This document shows, piece after piece, positions 7,890-16,131 of a stretch of 64,000 nt of DNA (positions within the stretch are counted from its first letter, which is position 1; every line of letters starts with the position of its first letter). Origin of the DNA: Alysiella filiformis (GTDB taxonomy: Bacteria; Pseudomonadota; Gammaproteobacteria; Burkholderiales; Neisseriaceae). The position numbers and the translations under genes were made by a program. The notes beneath the pieces are model-generated. The model had not been told where the DNA came from and made no database searches. It saw only the letters and a program-made list of their open reading frames with translations. The stretch is from positions 382,357 through 446,356 of the forward strand of contig NZ_CP059564.1 in NCBI RefSeq assembly GCF_014054525.1. The letters are read 5' to 3'.

Positions 7890-10658
7890 TTAACCCAATT
7901 TACCGTGGCATTGTTTGTATTTCAAGCCACTGCCACATGGACAAGGGTCGTTGCGATGCACCACCTTGCCTGCGGCAGCAAGCGCGGCAGGCGAAAATTC
8001 CGAATCCTCGTCCAAAATGGGGGCAGGCTTGAAAGCGTCCACTGCCAATTCATTGCGCGAACCCGACAACACCTCTTCCATACTGGGCGCGTCTGCCTGA
8101 ACTTCGTGCATGGACACCTGTTGCGGCGCAAATTCTTCTGCCACATTTTCATGCGCCTGCACTTGGGCAGACACCAAAATCATGGCAACGGTACGCTGCA
8201 CGGTTTCCCACAAATTTTTAAACATTTCAAAGGCTTCGCGTTTGTATTCTTGCTTGGGATTTTTCTGTGCATAGCCACGCAAATGAATGCCTTGACGCAA
8301 ATAATCCATTGCCGCCAAATGCTCGCGCCAATTCGTGTCAATCACATGCAAAATCACTTCGCGTTCAAATTTATTGAAACCTTCTTTGCCTGCCAATTCC
8401 ACTTTGGCTTGGTAATCGTCTTCCACCATTTTCAACACGCGCTCTTTCACGTCTTCGTTTTCCAGCGTGTTGTCGGCTTTCAGCCAGCCTGCAATGTCGG
8501 CAGAAATGCGGTATTCGCCTTCCAATTTCAACATCAGGGCAGGAATATCCCATTGTTCTTCCATGCTGTCTGGCGGCATGTGTGCGTCAATCAAGCTGCC
8601 AATCACGTATTCGCGCATTTCGCGGCTGATTTCGGAAATATCGGGCGTGGTCAAAATTTCGTGGCGTTGTTGGTAGATGACTTTACGCTGGTCGTTGGCA
8701 ACATCATCGTATTCCAAAACCTGCTTACGCATATCAAAGTTGCGACCTTCCACTTTGCGTTGCGCGTTTTCAATTTGGCGCGTGAGTATGCCCGCCTCAA
8801 TCGGCACACCGCGTTCAGGCGCAAGACGGTCTAAAATCGCGGCGGCTCTGTCCAAAGCAAACAGGCGCAACAAAGGGTCTTCAAACGACAAGTAAAAACG
8901 GCTTGAACCCGCATCGCCCTGACGACCTGCACGACCGCGCAACTGATTGTCAATGCGGCGACTTTCGTGGCGTTCTGTACCAATGATGTGCAAACCGCCA
9001 GCCGCCATCACACGGTCGTGTTCGGCTTGCCAGTTTTGTTCCAACTCGGTAATCAGGCGTTCTTTTTCGCTTTCAGGCAGCGTTTCATCGGCACGGATGG
9101 CGTTGGCTTGATGTTTCACATTGCCGCCCAACACAATGTCTGTACCGCGACCTGCCATATTGGTGGCAACGGTAATCATGCCTGGTTTGCCAGCCTGCGC
9201 GACAATCAAAGCCTCGCGGTGGTGTTCTTTGGCATTCAACACATTGTGCGGCAAACCTGCTCTGTCCAATAATTGCGACACCAGCTCCGAATTTTCAATC
9301 GTGGTTGTGCCGACCAATACAGGCTGCCCGCGTTCGTAACATTCTTTGATGTCTTTGACCACCGCTTCGTATTTTTCTTCAGCGGTGCGGAAAATTTGGT
9401 CGTTAAAATCTTTGCGTTGAATGGGCTTATTGGTGGGGATGATGACCGTTTCCAAATTGTAAATGCTTTGAAATTCATAGGCTTCCGTGTCTGCCGTACC
9501 CGTCATGCCCGACAATTTGTTGTACAAACGGAAATAATTTTGGAAAGTAATGCTCGCCAAAGTTTGGTTTTCTTTTTTGATTTCAACGCCTTCTTTCGCC
9601 TCAACCGCTTGGTGCAAACCTTCCGACCAACGGCGACCGTCCATCAAACGCCCTGTGTGTTCGTCCACAATCACGATTTCGCCATCTTTAATCACATAAT
9701 GTTGGTCTAAATGAAACAGGCTGTGGGCGCGTAAAGCTGCCATCAAATGGTGCATCAGCATAATGTTGCCCGCCGAATACAGCGAATCGCCCTGTTGCAA
9801 CAAGCCAATGCGCGTTAAAACTTCTTCGGCGTGTTCGTGTCCGCGCTCCGACAAAATCACTTGATGGTTTTTTTCGTCCACCCAATAATCGCCCTCGCCA
9901 TCTTCTTTTTCTTGGCGATGGAGCATAGATGGCACTTGATTCATGATTTGATAAAGCTGAACATTATCATCGGCTTGACCTGAAATAATCAGGGGTGTAC
10001 GCGCTTCATCAATCAAAATGGAATCCACTTCGTCCACCACAGCAAAATTCAGCTCACGCTGTACGCGATTGTATGGGTCGTCCACCATGTTGTCGCGCAA
10101 ATAGTCAAAACCAAATTCGTTGTTGGTGCCATAGGTAATGTCGGCATTGTAGGCGGTTTGGCGGAAAAATGGCTCTTGATTGCTCAAAATCACGCCCACT
10201 TCCAAACCCAAAAAATTGTAGAGCGGTGCCATAATGCCCGCGTCGCGTTCCGCCAAATAATCGTTCACGGTAACAACGTGTACGCCCTTGCCCGACAGCG
10301 CGTTCAAATACACAGGCAGCGTGCCAACCAGCGTTTTGCCCTCGCCCGTACGCATTTCGGCGATTTTGCCATAATGCAACACCATGCCGCCAATGAGTTG
10401 CACATCAAAATGGCGCATGCCCAACACGCGGCGAGACGCTTCACGGCACACGGCAAAGGCTTCGGGCAAAATGTCGTCCAGCGATGTGCCTTGGGCAATG
10501 CGTTGTTTGAATTCGGTGGTTTTGGCTTGCAGTTGCGCGTCCGACAGGGCTTGCATATCGGCTTCCAGCGCGTTGATTTTGGCAACGGTGCGGCGATATT
10601 GTTTGAGCAGTCGGTCGTTGCGGCTGCCGAATATTTTTTTGGCGATATTGGCTAACAT
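7890..10658 (-). CDS. secA: Preprotein translocase ATPase SecA
   Basis: Motor ATPase that pushes unfolded preproteins through SecYEG at the inner membrane. The 922-aa length is normal for proteobacteria. Walker A MRTGEGKT near residue 103, the [15 protein letters not shown] region (Walker B) near 209, the preprotein cross-linking domain, the second nucleotide-binding half with GRGTD and [11 protein letters not shown], and the C-terminal zinc site [14 protein letters not shown] that contacts SecB are all present. It is flanked by its own DUS terminator, and no co-transcribed gene is evident. In many Neisseriaceae secA is likewise single. Confidence 0.98.
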   Translation of the reverse strand: MLANIAKKIFGSRNDRLLKQYRRTVAKINALEADMQALSDAQLQAKTTEFKQRIAQGTSLDDILPEAFAVCREASRRVLGMRHFDVQLIGGMVLHYGKIAEMRTGEGKTLVGTLPVYLNALSGKGVHVVTVNDYLAERDAGIMAPLYNFLGLEVGVILSNQEPFFRQTAYNADITYGTNNEFGFDYLRDNMVDDPYNRVQRELNFAVVDEVDSILIDEARTPLIISGQADDNVQLYQIMNQVPSMLHRQEKEDGEGDYWVDEKNHQVILSERGHEHAEEVLTRIGLLQQGDSLYSAGNIMLMHHLMAALRAHSLFHLDQHYVIKDGEIVIVDEHTGRLMDGRRWSEGLHQAVEAKEGVEIKKENQTLASITFQNYFRLYNKLSGMTGTADTEAYEFQSIYNLETVIIPTNKPIQRKDFNDQIFRTAEEKYEAVVKDIKECYERGQPVLVGTTTIENSELVSQLLDRAGLPHNVLNAKEHHREALIVAQAGKPGMITVATNMAGRGTDIVLGGNVKHQANAIRADETLPESEKERLITELEQNWQAEHDRVMAAGGLHIIGTERHESRRIDNQLRGRAGRQGDAGSSRFYLSFEDPLLRLFALDRAAAILDRLAPERGVPIEAGILTRQIENAQRKVEGRNFDMRKQVLEYDDVANDQRKVIYQQRHEILTTPDISEISREMREYVIGSLIDAHMPPDSMEEQWDIPALMLKLEGEYRISADIAGWLKADNTLENEDVKERVLKMVEDDYQAKVELAGKEGFNKFEREVILHVIDTNWREHLAAMDYLRQGIHLRGYAQKNPKQEYKREAFEMFKNLWETVQRTVAMILVSAQVQAHENVAEEFAPQQVSMHEVQADAPSMEEVLSGSRNELAVDAFKPAPILDEDSEFSPAALAAAGKVVHRNDPCPCGSGLKYKQCHGKLG

Positions 10659-10816
10659 TTGAAGTCCTTGAATTTAAAATTTGGTGTGAATTTTAACACA
10701 GCATTCGCCCTATTTATGGGCAAATGTGCTTTTTTCAATGGACACGCTGGCAAGCGCGTTTCAGGCTGCCTGAAACAGGTTATAATCGCTGTTTTTCAAT
10801 TCACAAACAAAATAAA

Positions 10817-11158
10817 ATGAAAAAACCATTGATTCTAATCAGCTTATTTTTCATCACGCTGGCACAACACAGCCACGCCTGCTCACAAATATCGCCCGAA
10901 ACCGCATTCATCATCAGCAACGACCCCAATCAAGACGGCAAATTAAGCCCAAAAGAATGGCAAAATGCCCAAATTGACCGCTACTTTGTGGCATTTCGTT
11001 TGGGCAATTTGCGCGATTTCAAACGTTTGGATAAAAACAAAAATGGCTTTTTAAGCCATCGCGAATTGGCAAACAAAGTGCGTTATGAACGCGACCCCTG
11101 CGCCGACTGGGAAGAAACCATGCAAAAAATGTCCGAACAATCGCAAAATCAACAGTAA
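10817..11158 (+). CDS. Small secreted EF-hand protein
   Basis: 113-aa protein with a cleavable signal peptide (MKKPLILISLFFITLAQHSHA) and two EF-hand loops, DPNQDGKLSPKEW near residue 38 and DKNKNGFLSHREL near residue 75. Both loops keep Asp or Asn at the metal-binding positions and the Gly at loop position 6, so calcium binding in the periplasm is likely. Two Cys in the mature protein may pair. No partner or pathway can be named. The gene is preceded by a DUS and followed by the first of the AACACCG-type terminator modules. Confidence 0.8.
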   Translation: MKKPLILISLFFITLAQHSHACSQISPETAFIISNDPNQDGKLSPKEWQNAQIDRYFVAFRLGNLRDFKRLDKNKNGFLSHRELANKVRYERDPCADWEETMQKMSEQSQNQQ

Positions 11159-11168
11159 TTTTGTCAGC

Positions 11169-11243
11169 AACGCCGTTTGAACTTGATTTCAAACGGTGTT
11201 TTTGTTTTAAAATTAGTGAAATAAACTTTCAGGCAGCCTGAAA
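11169..11243. terminator. Terminator plus DUS module 1
   Basis: AACGCCGTTTGAA (11169-11181) pairs with TTCAAACGGTGTT (11188-11200), followed by TTTTG, an AT-rich linker ending AAATAAAC and a DUS at 11226-11243. It separates the convergent EF-hand and LysR genes. Seven relatives of this module occur up to 22.13 kb. Confidence 0.8.
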
Positions 11244-11248
11244 AAAAA

Positions 11249-12169
11249 TCACACCTGCCAGCTTTTCCCACCGTCCCATTTTTCCACCAAAAAATCAATG
11301 ACCGCTTGCACGCTCACAGGGCGATAAGCACTTTGTGGCGTCAAAATGGCAAGCACAATCTCCTCATTGCCACTGGCAATCGGAATGTGGGGCAAAATCG
11401 GCACAAGTTTGCCTGTTTTGACTTCATCAGCCACCGCCCAATCAGGCATCATCACAATGCCCGCACCATCCATTGCCATTTGAATCAAACTGTCCGCATT
11501 GTTGCTGACCATTTTCTCTCCAATTTCAAGTATTTGATTTGTATTTAAATTTTTAAAACGCAACACGCCCAATTCCCCACGATAAAAAAGCCCCTGATGT
11601 ATCGCAAGCTCATCAGGCGTTTGGGGCGTACCGTTTTTTGCCAAATAAGCAGGCGAGGCAAGCAAAAAATGGCGTTGGCGAGCAATGATTTTTTGCTTTA
11701 AATTGCTGTCCATCGGCACGGCGACTCTGACAATAATGTCCGCCTTTTCCCCATAAGGGTCAATAAAATCATCGGTTTGGGTAAGGTGGATTTGCAATTT
11801 GGGATAACGCTTAGCAAGCTCGCCCAAATGCGGTGTGATGTGCTTTTGCCCAAAAAATACAGGGGCATTGATGGCGATGATGCCGTTTGGTTCTGCGTTT
11901 TTTTGATGTAGGGTTTGATTGAGTGTGTCAAATTGGCTCAATATCGCTTGGGCGTGTTCACGAAAAATCTCGCCAGCCTGCGTCAAACTCATCGCACGGG
12001 TGTTTCGGTAAAACAGCGTTTGCCCAAAATCATCTTCAAGCTGTTTGATTTGCCGAGAAATGACCGAACTTGCCACATCGTACTGACGAGCCACTTCGGA
12101 AAAATTCTTTTCTTTGGCAACGGCTAAAAAGAGTTCTAGGGCGTAAAAGGTGGTGTTTTTGGGGTTCAT
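11249..12169 (-). CDS. LysR-family transcriptional regulator
   Basis: 306-aa LysR-type regulator. The N-terminal winged helix-turn-helix (FYALELFLAVAKEKNFSEV, then SSVISRQIKQLE) spans residues 8-67; the C-terminal effector-binding domain follows from about residue 90. The effector is unknown. It opens an AT-rich accessory region. A 60-bp segment covering its start codon and promoter (12157-12216) is found again at 13021-13080, on the far side of the adjacent hydrolase gene, followed there by a short remnant that could be the original divergent target gene. That suggests that the hydrolase gene was inserted between the regulator and its target. Confidence 0.88.
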   Translation of the reverse strand: MNPKNTTFYALELFLAVAKEKNFSEVARQYDVASSVISRQIKQLEDDFGQTLFYRNTRAMSLTQAGEIFREHAQAILSQFDTLNQTLHQKNAEPNGIIAINAPVFFGQKHITPHLGELAKRYPKLQIHLTQTDDFIDPYGEKADIIVRVAVPMDSNLKQKIIARQRHFLLASPAYLAKNGTPQTPDELAIHQGLFYRGELGVLRFKNLNTNQILEIGEKMVSNNADSLIQMAMDGAGIVMMPDWAVADEVKTGKLVPILPHIPIASGNEEIVLAILTPQSAYRPVSVQAVIDFLVEKWDGGKSWQV

Positions 12170-12216
12170 TTGTGCTGATTTGGTAAAGGTATTTTGTGAT
12201 TGGTGTTATTTTAACA
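12157..12216. repeat. 60-bp direct repeat, copy 1 (lysR start and promoter)
   Basis: This segment begins TTTTGGGGTTCATTTGTGCT and matches 13021-13080 with about six differences. The two copies bracket the alpha/beta hydrolase gene. Confidence 0.85.
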
Positions 12217-12245
12217 TAGCTAATACTTTTGCTTGCTAATATTTT

Positions 12246-12938
12246 TTATGGTTTTATTTGTTCAAAAATAGTGGCAAATCGTTGTGGATTTTCATTAAAC
12301 CAAGCCCCCAAAGTATGTGGAGCATTTTTTAAAATAATTTCTTGAAATAAATCAGGATTGCTATATTCTTTATAGATTTGACTGACTTCATTTGGGATAA
12401 CTGGGTCATACTTTGGGCGAATTAAAGTTAATTTTCCTTGAAATCTTGGTAATAAATCTTTGGCATTTGTTCTATGCCAGTTACCCTGTTCTCTCAATGC
12501 GAGTTTAAAATTTTCACCAAATTCAATATCCATAATATCTTTGGCATATAAAGCAGGGGAAAATAAAGTAAGCGATTGAATATTTGGAAAATATTTCAAT
12601 AAATTTACTGCAATTTGCCCACTCATACTCCAAGCAAATAAATGGATATTTAAACACTTAAAATAATTAATAACTGTTAATGCTTGCTCTGTTTTAATAG
12701 CAACAGATGATGAATTATGACGACTGCTTTCTCCGTGTCCTGAATAATCAAAGCTAATCACATTGTAATTGTGGTTTTGTAATATTTTTGCCACAGGCTC
12801 TAATACGGATTGATTGGTTTCCCCTGCACCGTGCAATAATATGATTGTATCGCCAACACCCACATAATGTCTGGCAGACAAAATCTCATTTTGATACGAA
12901 ATCAAGTATTTTTTAAACATTTGTATGTTCACCATCAA
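12246..12938 (-). CDS. Alpha/beta hydrolase
   Basis: 230-aa alpha/beta-hydrolase-fold enzyme. The oxyanion-hole motif LLHGAGE is at about residue 34. The nucleophile elbow reads AWSMS, with Ser104 as nucleophile, a variant of GxSxG. The acid is probably Asp in RPKYDP near residue 180 and the base His in APHTLGAW near residue 211. The full triad suggests an active esterase, lipase or thioesterase; the substrate is unknown. The DNA is more AT-rich than the housekeeping genes of the window, and the gene is bracketed by a 60-bp direct repeat derived from the lysR promoter, so it looks acquired. Confidence 0.85.
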   Translation of the reverse strand: MMVNIQMFKKYLISYQNEILSARHYVGVGDTIILLHGAGETNQSVLEPVAKILQNHNYNVISFDYSGHGESSRHNSSSVAIKTEQALTVINYFKCLNIHLFAWSMSGQIAVNLLKYFPNIQSLTLFSPALYAKDIMDIEFGENFKLALREQGNWHRTNAKDLLPRFQGKLTLIRPKYDPVIPNEVSQIYKEYSNPDLFQEIILKNAPHTLGAWFNENPQRFATIFEQIKP

Positions 12939-13020
12939 TATTTATATTATTCTATTAACTTTTTAGGGTTATAACCATAAAAAGGTTATTTTGTTTGATT
13001 TTATTTGGGTTGTAAACCAA

Positions 13021-13080
13021 TTTTGGGGTTCATTTGTGCTAGTTTGGTAAAAGTGCTTTGTGATTGGTGTTATTTTAGCA
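13021..13080. repeat. 60-bp direct repeat, copy 2
   Basis: Second copy of the lysR start and promoter segment. On the minus strand the start codon reads on for only ten codons (MNPKIGLQPK) before a stop, so it is a broken duplicate. Confidence 0.85.
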
Positions 13081-13131
13081 AATTCAGAATGCGATTAAAA
13101 TACACCATCTTTTCATCACACGAGCATTTTT

Positions 13132-13224
13132 ATGAACAATCGCATTTGCCAAATTTTAAATATGGTTGAAGGTGTTGTGGGTTTTAAAATGTTTTTAAAT
13201 AATCATTTAAAATCAATATCTTAA
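13132..13224 (+). pseudogene. 30-codon remnant, possibly start of a flavin oxidoreductase gene
   Basis: A short frame reading MNNRICQILNMVEGVV and ending after 30 codons lies just beyond the duplicated lysR promoter, in the divergent direction expected of a LysR target. The first ten residues resemble the start of nitronate monooxygenase-type proteins (MxNRICxILNI), after which similarity stops. The assignment is tentative. The rest of the 380-bp gap holds the direct repeat and an AT-rich promoter region with a TTAC-N6-GTAA dyad near 13242. Confidence 0.3.
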
Positions 13225-13326
13225 AATTTATTTTCATACTTACTTTTTTGTAAGTACTTCCAAATATAAATTAAGGGCGTATGATACACCACATTAAATC
13301 AATCTTTTAACCTTTTGAAATTTTTT

Positions 13327-14175
13327 ATGAAAAAATTATTACTTACCGCACTTTTGCTGAGTGCCAATTTTGCCCACGCCCTAGAAATCAAAACCTATTC
13401 TGCCGATGAAAACAGCTTTTCGGTGCAGTCCAATTTGGTGCTTGGCGAAAAAGAAGCGGTCTTAATTGACGCTGGCTTTACCCGTGCTGATGCCTTGCGT
13501 ATTGCGGGCAATATTTTGGACAGCCAAAAAGAATTGACCACGATTTTGGTAAGCAATGCCGACCCTGATTATTATTTTGGCGTGGCAACCTTAAAAGAAA
13601 TTTTCCCCAATGCCAAAGTGGTAACAACCCCTGCCGTATTGGAAAAAATCAACGCCAAAGTAGAAGGCAAAGTCAATTATTGGTCGCCAAAAATGGGGAA
13701 TAATGCCCCAAAAGCGGTGGTATTGCCTGAAAAATTAGACAGCAATACCTTAACTTTGGACGGGCAAAACATTGAAATTCGTGGTACGACAGGCATTTTG
13801 GCACATCGCCCTTATGTGTGGATTCCATCTTTAAAAACCATTACAGGCAATGTGTCGGTGTTTGGCAATATGCACCTTTGGACGGCGGACGCACAAACAA
13901 AAGCCGAACACCAAGCGTGGATTGCCCAACTTGACGAAATGGCAAGCCTACAACCCAAAGTTGTGATTGCAGGACACGCCACACCCAATACCAAAATGAC
14001 CGTTGATTTATTAAAAGCCAATAAAGCCTATTTGAAAAAATATGAACAAGTTTTGGCAAGCAGTCAAAATAGCGGACAAGTCATCGCCAAAATGAAAGTC
14101 GCTTATCCAAAATATCAAGCGTTGGGTAATTTGGAATTGGGAGCAAAAGTGAATAAAGGCGAAATGAAGTGGTAA
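13327..14175 (+). CDS. Secreted metallo-beta-lactamase-fold protein with altered metal motif
   Basis: 282-aa protein with a clear signal peptide (MKKLLLTALLLSANFAHA). The fold is recognisable from VLIDAGFTRADA, the SNADPDYYFG segment at residues 76-85 in the place of the usual HxHxDH, and IAGHATP near residue 217. The first two metal-binding His are replaced (Asn77, Asp79) and His82 is Tyr, so classic dinuclear zinc chemistry is unlikely. I believe related proteins in other gamma- and beta-proteobacteria show the same change, so it may define a subfamily rather than decay. An alternative TTG start 12 bp upstream is less likely. It may be co-transcribed with the DsbA-like gene 100 bp downstream. 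Confidence 0.78.
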   Translation: MKKLLLTALLLSANFAHALEIKTYSADENSFSVQSNLVLGEKEAVLIDAGFTRADALRIAGNILDSQKELTTILVSNADPDYYFGVATLKEIFPNAKVVTTPAVLEKINAKVEGKVNYWSPKMGNNAPKAVVLPEKLDSNTLTLDGQNIEIRGTTGILAHRPYVWIPSLKTITGNVSVFGNMHLWTADAQTKAEHQAWIAQLDEMASLQPKVVIAGHATPNTKMTVDLLKANKAYLKKYEQVLASSQNSGQVIAKMKVAYPKYQALGNLELGAKVNKGEMKW

Positions 14176-14275
14176 AAAGTTGAAATTAAATTTTTAAAAT
14201 TGATTTATCCAAAATGATTACCAAAGTTTTGGCTTGGGTAATTTTTTTAAACGAGATTTTATTAAAAGAGACCAT

Positions 14276-14899
14276 ATGAAATTTATCTATTTATTTGACC
14301 CTTTATGTGGGTTTTGTTATGCATCATCAAAAGGCATTGCCAATCTTGCCAAAACGCACGAAGTTGATGGTTATGCCACAGGATTATTTGCCAATACAGG
14401 CAAAATCATTGATGAGCAGTTTGCCAATTATGCGTGGGCAAATGATATGAAAATCAGTCAGATGACAGGTTTGCCATTTAGCGAAAATTACCGTCAATTA
14501 TTATTAAAAGGCGGAAAATTTGATTCCTTTGCTTTAACCATTGCTTGTGCTTTATTAAAACAAAATGAACCAAAAGCATTATTGCCGACTTTATCACAAT
14601 TTCAAAAACGGCGTTATGTGGACGGTTTGGATACCAGCGATATTACTGTGGTAAAAAATGGCTTAATTGCATTTGGACAAACTGACATCGCCAATCAATT
14701 AACCGATGATAACAGTATCAATTTGGCAAATGACTTGATTAGGCAAGGGCAATTATTGGCAAGTCAATTTGGCGTGCGTGGCGTACCCAGTTTAATCGCC
14801 GATATTGACGGACAATTTGTGAATGTACCAAGCCAATTTTTATATCAAGATACAGATAATGTGGCGGATAATATTGAGCAGTTTTTAAAAGGTGTTTAA
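14276..14899 (+). CDS. DsbA-family thioredoxin-fold protein
   Basis: 207-aa protein with an N-terminal FDPLCGFCYA motif, a CGFC redox pair at residues 11-14, a helical insertion, and a cis-Pro region VRGVPSL near residue 165. This is the FrnE/DsbA-like layout; no signal peptide is present, so a cytoplasmic oxidoreductase or isomerase is more likely than a periplasmic disulfide oxidase. The ATG at 14276 follows an AAAGAG ribosome binding site. It lies 100 bp after the metallo-beta-lactamase-fold gene on the same strand, and a terminator plus DUS module follows. Confidence 0.82.
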   Translation: MKFIYLFDPLCGFCYASSKGIANLAKTHEVDGYATGLFANTGKIIDEQFANYAWANDMKISQMTGLPFSENYRQLLLKGGKFDSFALTIACALLKQNEPKALLPTLSQFQKRRYVDGLDTSDITVVKNGLIAFGQTDIANQLTDDNSINLANDLIRQGQLLASQFGVRGVPSLIADIDGQFVNVPSQFLYQDTDNVADNIEQFLKGV

Positions 14900-14907
14900 T
14901 CATTAAA

Positions 14908-14980
14908 ATGCCGTTTGAGCAATTCAAGCGGTGTTTTTCTTTTCAAAATGGGCAAAATAAACTTTCAGGCAGCCTGAAAA
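14908..14980 (+). terminator. Terminator plus DUS module 2
   Basis: GCCGTTTGA and TTCAAGCGGTG form a hairpin with a T run, followed by a linker containing AAAATGGGCAAAATAAAC and a DUS. The linker is almost identical to that of module 8 at 22 kb. Confidence 0.8.
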
Positions 14981-15061
14981 TCCATTTTCTTAATTTTTAT
15001 CTTTCCATTTTTAAAAATCAACTTTCCATTTTTAACCATTCAATTATCAATAATAAAATTC

Positions 15062-15067
15062 TATAAT
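15062..15067 (+). promoter_or_regulatory. -10 box TATAAT of small ORF unit
   Basis: A perfect TATAAT lies 32 bp upstream of the ATG at 15099. The -35 region is not clear. The surrounding 100 bp are very AT-rich. Confidence 0.45.
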
Positions 15068-15098
15068 ATCCCCATACTTTTGAATGGGAGAACCCAAA

Positions 15099-15179
15099 AT
15101 GACCAATTATCTTGACAATTCAAACAAAAAAATCAAACTCGCCTTGCAATTCGTCTCTGGCTATGGGTTGAAAGGTTAA
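15099..15179 (+). CDS. Possible 26-aa small protein in its own transcription unit
   Basis: ATG at 15099 preceded by GGGAG at ribosome-binding distance; the frame reads MTNYLDNSNKKIKLALQFVSGYGLKG and stops at TAA 15177-15179, four bases before a perfect terminator stem. A TATAAT box lies upstream. So a promoter, a ribosome binding site, a short frame and a terminator are all in place. It may be a real small protein, or the scar of a gene deleted between its start and its end. I do not recognise the peptide. Confidence 0.35.
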   Translation: MTNYLDNSNKKIKLALQFVSGYGLKG

Positions 15180-15182
15180 GGG

Positions 15183-15215
15183 AAACACCGCTTGGGAAAG
15201 ACAAGCGGTGTTTTT
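15183..15215 (+). terminator. Terminator module 3 (AAACACCGCTTG hairpin)
   Basis: AAACACCGCTTG (15183-15194) and CAAGCGGTGTTT (15202-15213) form a perfect 12-bp stem with a T run. The segment after it (GGCTGGCTGAAAA) looks like a decayed DUS. Confidence 0.85.
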
Positions 15216-15243
15216 GGCTGGCTGAAAATGGATTTTTAATTGT

Positions 15244-15273
15244 AAAAATGCTAAAATAACCGCCCAATTTTTG
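15244..15273 (+). promoter_or_regulatory. Cassette-type promoter upstream of the NgoPII-like nuclease
   Basis: AAAAATGCTAAAATAACCGC and the following CAATTTTTG match the region upstream of the 17881 gene at 27 of 30 positions. CTAAAAT is the likely -10 box. Confidence 0.5.
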
Positions 15274-15291
15274 TCTTTATTTTATAAAAAT

Positions 15292-16128
15292 ATGAACATT
15301 ATCAACGCCATTATTCACATTGTTCAAAACCCTGTTAATGAACTTGTGGCTCATTATCAAAATCGCAATCGTGCCAATTTGGCAGGCGACGCCTTGGAAA
15401 ATTACATTAAAGATGTGTTTTCTGGGACTTTTCATTTGTCCGAAAATGAACGGATACAACGCCACAGCGAAGTGTTTTCCTATTTGGGCAATCACAGCAA
15501 TCCGCCCGATATGATGTTAAAAAATGGTGATGCGATTGAAGTCAAAAAGATTGAAAGTCCCAATTCGGCTTTGGCATTAAACAGCAGTTATCCCAAAGCC
15601 AAATTATTGGTAAATAGCAATATGATTTCAACCGCTTGTCGTAATGCCGAAAATTGGGAAGTAAAAGATTTGATTTATGCGGTTGGCGTGGTTAATAAAC
15701 AAAATGAATTAAAACATTTGTGTATGGTTTATGGCGAAGATTATTGTGCTGATGAAGAATGTTATTTAAAAATCAAATCTACCATAAAAACAGGCGTTGA
15801 AAGCATTGTTGGGGTTGAATTTGCCGAAACCAATGAATTGGGGCGAGTAAATAAAATTGACCCGCTTGGCGTTACTTATTTGCGAGTGCGTGGAATGTGG
15901 GGCATTGAAAATCCTTGGGCGGTTTTTAATTATGTTTATCAAAGAGATTTAACTAAAAATTTTAATTTTATGTGTATTATCAATGATGAAAAATGGCAAC
16001 AATTTCATAATACCGATGAATTATTAAAATTGCAAAATGACAACTTAATCATTACAGACATAAAAATCAAAAATCCCAATAACCCTGCACAATTAAAAAA
16101 CGCCAAATTGATTTGTTATGGTAGATAA
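15292..16128 (+). CDS. NgoPII-like type II restriction endonuclease (GGCC)
   Basis: 278-aa protein that I recognise as an R.NgoPII relative from its start MNIINAIIHIVQNPVNEL, the NRNRANLAGDALENYIKD segment, NPPDMMLKNGDAIEVKKIES with the acidic and Lys residues of a PD-(D/E)xK-type site near residues 77-93, and ALNSSYPKAKL. R.NgoPII of Neisseria gonorrhoeae cuts GGCC and its gene lies directly before the C5 methyltransferase gene, as here, where only 3 bp separate the two frames. The nuclease frame is intact and of expected length. The DNA is AT-rich. With the partner methylase split by a frameshift, this nuclease would be dangerous to the cell unless methylation still occurs. Confidence 0.87.
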   Translation: MNIINAIIHIVQNPVNELVAHYQNRNRANLAGDALENYIKDVFSGTFHLSENERIQRHSEVFSYLGNHSNPPDMMLKNGDAIEVKKIESPNSALALNSSYPKAKLLVNSNMISTACRNAENWEVKDLIYAVGVVNKQNELKHLCMVYGEDYCADEECYLKIKSTIKTGVESIVGVEFAETNELGRVNKIDPLGVTYLRVRGMWGIENPWAVFNYVYQRDLTKNFNFMCIINDEKWQQFHNTDELLKLQNDNLIITDIKIKNPNNPAQLKNAKLICYGR

Positions 16129-16131
16129 AAA

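Noticed and set aside
7833..8834. A 333-codon plus-strand open frame opposite secA
   Set aside because: It is antisense to the strongly conserved secA coding region and is a composition effect of codon bias; the translation is rich in Phe and His and has no domain.
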